The position numbers and the translations under genes were made by a program. The notes beneath the pieces are model-generated. The model saw nothing but the letters and a program-made list of their open reading frames with translations. It made no database searches and was not told where the DNA came from. Shown one piece after another: positions 44,439 to 53,400 of a stretch of 64,000 nt of DNA. The DNA comes from Desulfobacteraceae bacterium (lineage in GTDB: Bacteria; Desulfobacterota; Desulfobacteria; Desulfobacterales; Desulfobacteraceae): NCBI GenBank assembly GCA_024225635.1, contig JAAEMK010000499.1, forward strand, positions 85,829-149,828. Direction: 5' to 3'. How positions within the stretch are numbered: the stretch's first letter is position 1; the number at the start of each line of letters is the position of its first letter.

Positions 44439-47400
44439 ATGATAACAAGACTGCTCAACTCACGACTGCCTTTGATGGTCTACAATCCGTCCAAAGTCTT
44501 CTCCCTGGATTTCTTCACCAGGGCGTTCAGGGCCGGAGCCCTTCCCGTATTTGACAGCGAGTTTTTTTCAAACGCGGAAATCCTCGACCGGGTTAAAACC
44601 CTTGCTAAAGCAGACATTCTCTTTGGAGTGCGGCTGGTAAGTCCGGACGAATCCCTCCTTAAGGGGCTAAAGGCCTTGAACGTCCCCAACCTCGACTGTG
44701 TGGTCACGCCCCTTGGCAAGGGAGAGGCCCCGGTGGATCTTGACGGATTTTCCGAGACCAAGATCATCCTCGAGGTCAGGGACATAGACATGAACGAGGC
44801 CATCGAGGCGGTGCAGCCCCATGGCCTGATCCTCAAGGGAAACGAGGCGGGAGGAAGGGTCTCCAGTTACTCCGCCTTCATCCTCATGCAGTGGTATCTC
44901 CAGAACAACACTCTTCCCATCGTGGTCCACGGCGGTGTGGGACGCTACACCGCTGCCGGAATGTTTTCCGCCGGCGCAAGCGGAGTGGTCCTGGACAGCC
45001 AGCTGTGGCTCAGCAAGGACAGTCCCCTTTCGGACAACTTCAAAAAGCTTCTTTCCTCGGTTGACGAGGGCGACTCCCTGGAGATCGTCGTTGACAACCG
45101 GACAAGATACAGGGTATTTGCCAAGCTCGGCACCAAGGTGGCCAAGGACCTCAAGGAACGGGCCATCGTTCTCGGGGAAGAGAAAAATGCGGGCAAGACC
45201 ATCTATGGGGAGATATCGAAAAAGATCACATCCCTTGGGGACACGGAGGCAACTCCGGTCCAGAGCCTCTTCTTCCTTGGCCAGGACGCATTTTTTGCAA
45301 AGGATTTTTCCTCGGTTTCCACTGATCTTGAAGAGATGATCTCAACCTTTTTCTCCACCATTGGAGAGAGCCTGACCCATGTCGACCTCCACGATCCCAT
45401 CCGACCGGGTACGGCCCTGGCCCGGGAGCACGGCACCGCCCTGCCCCTGATCCAGGGCCCCATGGCCAACATCAGCGACAACGCGGAATTTGCCGCCCAG
45501 GTGCTCGAGGCCGGCGCCCTGCCTTTCATGGCGGTTGGAAGCCTGCCCGCTCCCCTTGCCGACACCATGCTCAAGTCCGCCCATGAAAAGGTAAAAACCT
45601 TTGGCGCGGGCCTGGTTGGCATCGAGGCCTTTAATCCGGCCGTTGAGAAGCATCTTGCAATGGTGAAAGAGTACAAGGTTCCCTTTGCCCTGTTTGCCGG
45701 GGGCATCGCCTCCCAGGCCCAGGAGCTCGAGAAGGCGGGAACCAAGACCTATCTCCACACCCCGTCCCTGTCCATGCTGGAGAATGCTGAAAAGAACGGC
45801 TGCACCCGGTTCATCCTCGAGGGCAAGGAGGCAGGCGGCCACATCGGCTCCCTGTCGAGCCTCGTACTGTGGGAGGCCGCGGTATCCAGACTCCTCAACG
45901 ACAAGGAGATGGACCTGGCAAGCCATAGCCTGATATTTGCAGGAGGCATCTCAACCACCTTCGGCTCCTGGTTCATCTCAGGCCTCTCATCCGTCCTTGC
46001 GGCAAAGGGAACCAAGATCGGCATCCAGGTGGGAAGCGCCTATCTCTTTTCCAGGGAGATCGTTGCCACCGGAAGCATCAAGGAGCAGTACCAGGAGATC
46101 ATCTCAAAAGAGAACGACACCGTGGTGATCGGCTCAAGCGTGGGCCTTGCTTCCCGGACCGCCCCCACCGAGTTCGCCCGGATGATGATGGAGACCGAAA
46201 AGGAGATGATCCGGAATCGCGAGCCCCTGGAGAAAAGGAAGCGCTCCTTCGAGAAACGCAACATCGGCTCCCTTCTCATCGGCGCCAAGGGTTTTCTGCC
46301 AGATTTCAAGAACCCGGGCGAGGAGAACTACACCTGGTTCGAGGGAGAGAAGCACAAGGAACAGGGCAACTTTCTTGTTGGAGACAGCCTGGCTTTCTTC
46401 AACTCCCAGATATCCATTAGCGACATCCACTCAACCCTGTTCGAGGAAAAAGAAACCCTGTTCAGGAACCTGGGCGCCCTGGAGATTTTCTCATCCGACC
46501 ACAACAGCATCAACGACGAAATCGCGGTTATCGGCATGGGATGCATCCTGCCGGGCGCAGGCTCACCCGATCAGCTGTGGGAGTCCATCCTTGAGAAAAA
46601 ATACGCCATCCAGGAGATCCCCGACTCCCGCATGCGCCACGATCTCTACTTTGATCCCGACAAGTCGGCCGAGGACAAGAGCTACACCCTGAAGGCAGGC
46701 CTGGTGGACGGCTACAAATTTGACGGCGAGCGGTTCGGCTACACCGAGGAAAAGGCGGCAAAACTTTCCAGGAGCCAGCAGATGCTCCTGGAGACCACCT
46801 ACCAGGCGGTCGAGAATGCGGGTTACCTCGGCGAGGACAACCGGCTCCGGATGAAAGATCCCGAACGAACCGCGGTCATCGTCGCCACCTGCCTGGGCAA
46901 CGAGCTTGGCAACGATCTCCAGCTCAAGTACCACTTCCCCGAAGTGGTCGCCATGCTGGAAAAAACGGAAAGCTATGCAGCCCTCACGGACGGTGAAAAG
47001 AAAAAAATCATTGCCCAGCTCCAAAAAGGGCTCGAGGGAGACAACCCCGGGTATGACCCGATCCACGGCATGCTCCTCAACATCGAGGCATCCAGGATCG
47101 CAAGGCACCTGGGGGTCAGGGGAGCCAACTATATCGTGGACGCGGCCTGCGCCTCCTCCTTCACCGCCATCGAGGCGGCCCAGGGTGAGCTGCTCGCGGG
47201 CGAGGTGGACCAGGTGATCGTGGGGGGCGTCAACACCCACCTTGCACCGGAATCCTTTACCGGCTTCTGCAAAATGGGCGCCCTTTCCGCCAAGGGGTCC
47301 TACCCCTTTGACGAGCGGGCCGACGGCTTTGTCCTTGGCGAAGGCGCCGCCACCTTTGTCCTCAAGCGAATGAAGGACGCCCTCCGGGACGGCGACAATG

Positions 47401-50400
47401 TCCTTGGCGTTATCAAGGCCATCGGATCGAGTTCGGACGGCAAGGGCAAGGCCATTGCCGCCCCCAAGATCGAAGGCCAGGCCCTGGCCCTCAACCGCTG
47501 CTTCGAAAAGATGAAATCGGATGTAAAGCCCAATGACATCGGCTTTATCGAGGCCCACGGCACCAGCACCATCATGGGTGACCAGGCGGAACTCAACACC
47601 CTTAAGATGGTCTACGGGGATACAAAGGCCGGCATCAGCTCGGTCAAATCCCAGATCGGCCATCTCCTGGGCGGCGCCGGGGCCGCAGGCCTTGCCAAGG
47701 CGATCCTGGCTGTCAAAAACGGCATACTGCCCCCCAACGGTCAATTTGAGAAGCTCTCCCACAACCACGACCTCTCCGGCACCCCCCTCTATATAGTGGA
47801 GGATCAGCGCCCCTGGGAAACAGAGAACAACGCCACAAGGAAGGCCGGTATCAGCGCCTACGGATTCGGGGGCATCAACTACCATATGGTAGTGGAAGAG
47901 TTCCGCAAGGATTATGCGCCTGTACCCAGGACCATCTTCACGGACACGAACTACGACTTCAACGACGACAGGATCGTCGTGGCCGGCCTCGGCGTATGCC
48001 TGCCCGGTGCAAAGAACACCCAGGAGTTCTGGGAGCGCCTCGAGACCGGGGAAAAGCAGCTCTCCTTCATCCCGGAGGAGCGTTTTTCCAACGACGCCTA
48101 TGCCGCCTTTGACAAGGAGTCCATCTACCACATCCCAACGGTAAAGGCCGGAGTGATAGAGGATTTCAAGTTCAACAACGCCAAATACCGGACCCCGCCG
48201 AAAACCGTTCGCTCCCTGGAGCCGGGCCAGCTCTACGGCCTGGACGCGGCGGACGAGGCCATCGATTCTTCGGGCCTTGGCAAATATCTTACGGTGGGCA
48301 ACCGCACGGGCGTCATCCTCGGCACCATCCCTGGAGAACGACAGAACAAGAACATCCTCCGGGTCAGGAAACAGCTGGTCGGGGAGATCATCGAACAGAC
48401 CCAGGGCATGGATAAAGACAAGGCAGGCGCCGTTGCAGGGGAGCTTGTGGAAGCCATACGCGCCCGGATTCCCGAGAACAACGAAGACACCACCCCGGGA
48501 CTGTTGTCCAACATCATCTCCGGCAGGATCGCCAACCACTTTGGCCTGAACGGCGCAAACTATGTGGTGGACGCCTCCTGCGCCTCTTCGGTGATCGCCA
48601 TCAGGAACGGCGCACGGAACCTGCTGTTCAAGGATCTGGACTATGTCCTGGCAGGGGGCGTGGACGCCAATCTCTACCCGGCGGTGCTCATGGCCTTCAA
48701 GCGCCTGGGCCTTTTGTCGGAAAACGAGTGCAACTTCTTTGACCAGCGGGCCGACGGCTACGTCATGGGCGAGGGAGCGGCCATCCATGTTCTCACCACA
48801 TATAAGAAGGCCAAAGAAGCGGGCATGACCATCATGGCGGAGCTCAACCCCATCGCCATCAAGTCCAGCGCCCCGGACCACCTTCTGGCACCCTCTGAAA
48901 CCACCTTTGTGAAAACCATCAACGAGTGCTACCGGAAAAACAACACCAGAAAGAAGGATATCGACCATCTGGACCTCTTCGCGTTTTCCAACGTACTCGG
49001 CGACATGATCGAGAAGCAGGTGGTTGAAAAATGCTTTGACCACCCGGTTTACTGCGGAAACGTCAAGCCCCAGTTCGGCTATTTCAAGGCCGCAAACCCG
49101 GCAGTCGCCCTGGCAAAGCTTGCCCTCATGAACCAAAACCGGACCGTGCTCCCGGATTTCAACTATTCCGAAGTGAACTCCACCATGAAGGATCACGGGA
49201 TTCTCAAGCACTGCAACGGTCTCACCCCCGTGCCCAAGGACAGGCCCATGAAGATCGCCACCAATGTCAACGGCATCGGCGGCAACCACTGCCACATGAT
49301 CATCTCCACCCTGCCCGCCGCCCTCACCGGGGAGCGGACCTTCAACGACACAGCGGCCCCCGCTGGGGCGGTCCGGGAGGGCTTCAAAGAGCTTACCGGG
49401 GAAACCACGGTCTCCTACTCGGCGGACGGAGACGGCAAAAAGCAGCGCATGGTCGCCCTGCTTTCCGGCCAGGGTTCCCAGCGTCCGGGCATGATGAAGG
49501 CCCTTTACGACTCTGATTCCGAAATCCGGGCCATCATGGACCAGGGAGAGGAGATCTTTGTCAAGGAGCGTGGCTACTCCCTGCTCGAGATCATGTTCGG
49601 CAAGGACAAGCGCCTGAACCTCACGGAAAACACCCAGCCTGCGGTCTTCCTGTCGTCCGCCGCCCTGTTTGAGCGGCTCAGCGCACAAGGGTTCAGCCCG
49701 GACCTTTTCATCGGCCACAGCGTCGGCGAGTACACGGCGCTGTTCTGCAGCGGCATGCTCAACTTTGACCAGGCCATGCGGCTGATCATTAAGCGTTCCG
49801 AGCTGATGAAGATTGCAAGCCAGAAGCATCCGGGCAAGATCATGGTTGTTTTCAGGAACGAAAAAGAAACGGCCACCCTTATCCGGCAGTCCTTTCTTTC
49901 CGACATCTACATCACCAACAAGAACAGCGAGAACCAGACCGCTGTCTCGGGAGATGCCGATGCCATCGAGAACTTCTGCAGCTACCTTTCCGAGAACCAC
50001 GTGGTGTACAAGAAGCTCAACCTTTCAGGAGCCTTCCATACCCCGCTGTTCAACGAGGCTGCCCAGGAGCTGAGGGACTTCCTTGACACCATCACATTCA
50101 ACGAGACCAGCTTCGGCCGGGTGATCTCCAATGTAACGGCAACGCCCTACCCCGAGAACCGGCGGGCGGTCAAGGATCTTCTCGCAAAGCAGATCACCAA
50201 CCCGGTGGAGTTCATCCGCTCCATCGAATCGGTCTATGCCGCGGGCAAGACCCACTTCATCGAGATCGGCCCCTCGCGCCTCCTCACTAACCTTTTAAAG
50301 AACATCAACATTGCCGAGTACAAAACGGCCGTGACCGTTGATGCCAAAAAGGGCGAGGTGGAAAGCTTTGGGGAGTGCCGGGACTACCTGAAATCATTCA

Positions 50401-53400
50401 ACAGCATCTTTACGAGAAAACCGGCCCTGCCCGAGACCCTGGAAGCGCCCGCAACAAAGGCGGTCGTTGCAAGGGACGACAGACAGGCCAGCATCGTTGT
50501 GGATGATGATTTTGCTGCATTCAAGAAGAACAACCGGAACCTCACGGAAAAACTCCTCCATGACGAGTACCTTCGCCGGAAGCGAAACGCCGCCATCGAG
50601 GCCGTGGAACGGTTTGACTTCACCACCGAACCCATCGTGATCTCAGGCGTTTCCGTGGGCCTTCCCGGCAAGGCAAAGCGGGTTTTCGCCGCCGACAACT
50701 TCGACCAGATACTTGCGGGCACCAACTTTATCGAGCCCCTGGACCTGGAAGACCAGAAGCGGATCACGGACAAGAACATCACCCGGCTGTTCAAGCAGCC
50801 CGACGGCAACGCACGGTTCGTGGAGATCACCCGGACCGAGGATGTGATCCACCTTGCGGGCCAGCTGGGCTACTTTGACCTCACCGACGAGTACGGCATC
50901 AAGGCCGAGTACGATGTGAGCATGTCCCTGGCTGTTGCAGCAGGTATCGAGGCCCTCAAGGATGCCGGCATCCCCCTTGTGATGCAGTATAAAAAGGCGT
51001 CCACCGGCAACAAGATGATCCCGGACGGGTTTGCCCTGCCCCGGGAGATGCAGGACGATACCGGCGTCATCATCACCTCCCTGTTCCCCAACAGCGAGAC
51101 GCTTATCAACGAGATGGAGAAATACCTCTACGACCGGCTCTACCTGAAACCCTATGAGGAGTTTGAGAACATCTATTACTACCTCATGGAAAAGGTCCAG
51201 GATATTACCGTCAAGGAGGAGATCACCGACTGGTTCTTCAAGATCAAGTCACGGAAACGGAACGATCTCGGTCCCTACAAGTTTGACCGGAACTTCCTTT
51301 CCAACCACTGTCCCCTGGGGGCGGCCCACCTTGCCCAGATCATCCGGGCCAAGGGACCGAACACCCTGGTGTCCAGCGCATGCGCCTCAACAACCCAGGC
51401 CATGGGCATTGCCGAGGACTGGATCCGGGTCGGCCGGTGCAAGCGGGTCATCGTGGTGGGCGGCGAGAACGCCACCTCCGCCGCCCAGAACCAGTGGGTG
51501 GGCACGGGCTTCCTTGCCCTTGGCGCCGCAACCGTGAAGAAACGGGTGTCCGAAGCTGCCAAGCCCTTTGACTCCGAGCGCAACGGAACCATCCTGGGCA
51601 GCGGTGCGGTGGGCCTGATCGTGGAGCGGGAGTCAACGGTCAAGGCCAGGGGAATGAACGGCCAGGCCGAGATCCTGGGCACCCACATGGCCAACAGCGC
51701 CTATCACACCTTTAACATCGACGTGCCCCACATGGCCCATGAGATGAAGCGGTTCGTCAATATCGTTGAGAAGCGCCACGATCTCAGGGTCGAGGACTAT
51801 GCGGACAAGCTCCTGTTCATGTCCCACGAGACCTTCACCCCGGCCAGGGGCGGCAGTGCCGATGCCGAGGTAACGGCCCTCAAGACCACCTTCAACGATC
51901 ATCTGAACAAGATCGCCATCTCCAACACCAAGGGCTTCACCGGCCACACCCTGGGTGCGGCTGTTGAGGATGTGGTGCTGGTCAAGGCCCTTCAGAAGCG
52001 CAAGGCACCGCCAATCGCCAACCTGAAGAACATTCCCGATCACTTCAAGGAACTCAACTTCACCAACACCGGCGCCATCGATTCCGAATACGGCCTTCAC
52101 CTGGCTGCGGGATTCGGTTCCCACTTTGCCTTTGTGTTCATCAAGCGCATCCAGGAGAATGAATTTGAAAACAACCAGGCATACCTTGGATGGCTCAAGC
52201 GTGTCAGCGAGACCGACACCCCGGAGCTCAAGATCATCGACAACACCCTCTGCGTGGTCGACGGCCAAACGAATGGAGCACCCAAGGTCATAGAGCAGGT
52301 CGAGACCCGGGCGGAAGCCATTGCGCCTCCCCCGGCAGCAGCACCTGCTCCTGCGGCTGCGGCACCGAGCCAGCCCGCCCCGGACGCCCTTGCCGTCATC
52401 AAGCAGATCATTGCCGAGCAGACCGGTTACACCACGGACATGCTCGAGGACGATCTCGATCTTGAGGCGGATCTTGGCATCGACACGGTAAAACAGGTGG
52501 AGATCTTCGCCAAGACAGCAGGCAAGTTCGGCTTTTCAGTGCCCGAGGACCTGAAACTCAGGGATCTCAACACCATTGCAAAGCTGGGCGCCTATGTGGC
52601 CCAGAAAGCAGGCGTGACCCTCGTTGGGGAAAACGCCCCTGCCGCCGCCACGGATGCCGTAGCCACTGGGACCTCCGCTGCCTCCGATAAAGCCATGGAG
52701 GACGCCATCAAGCAGATCATTGCCGAGCAGACCGGTTACACCACGGACATGCTCGAGGATGATCTCGACCTTGAGGCGGACCTTGGCATCGACACGGTGA
52801 AACAGGTGGAGATCTTTGCAAAGGCGGCCACCCATTTCGGGCTGAGCGTGCCCGAGGACCTGAAGCTCAGGGACCTCAACACCATTGCAAAGCTCGGGTC
52901 CTACTTCAGCACCACGGTGGGTTCAAACGGTACATCCGCTGCCCCTGCGGCAGCTCCGGCAGCGGCTCCGGCAGCACCTGCGGCCCCCTCGTCAGGGACC
53001 ATCAACACCGTTAAAGAGATCATTGCCGAGCAGACCGGTTACACCACGGACATGCTCGAGGACGATCTCGATCTCGAGGCGGACCTGGGCATCGATACGG
53101 TGAAGCAGGTGGAAATCTTCGCCAAGGCGGCCACCCATTTCGGGCTGAGCGTGCCTGAAGACCTGAAGCTCAGGGATCTTAATACCATTGCCAAGCTTGC
53201 CGAGTACCTGGACGCCATGGCCGGGCCGGACAACACTCCGCCCGAAGGCGGCGGTGACGGTGGCGACGGCGATGGCAAAAAGCCCTCCGAAGAGAAAGGC
53301 ACCTATGAGCCGGCAGGCCCCGTGACCACCATCCAGGAGATCATCGCCGAGCAGACCGGTTACACCACGGACATGCTCGATGCGGATCTCGATCTCGAGG

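Noticed and set aside
46563-50000. 1145-codon open frame on the minus strand opposite the synthase
   Set aside because: It mirrors the codon bias of the well-supported plus-strand domains, has no recognisable motif and would overlap KS1, KS2 and AT completely.
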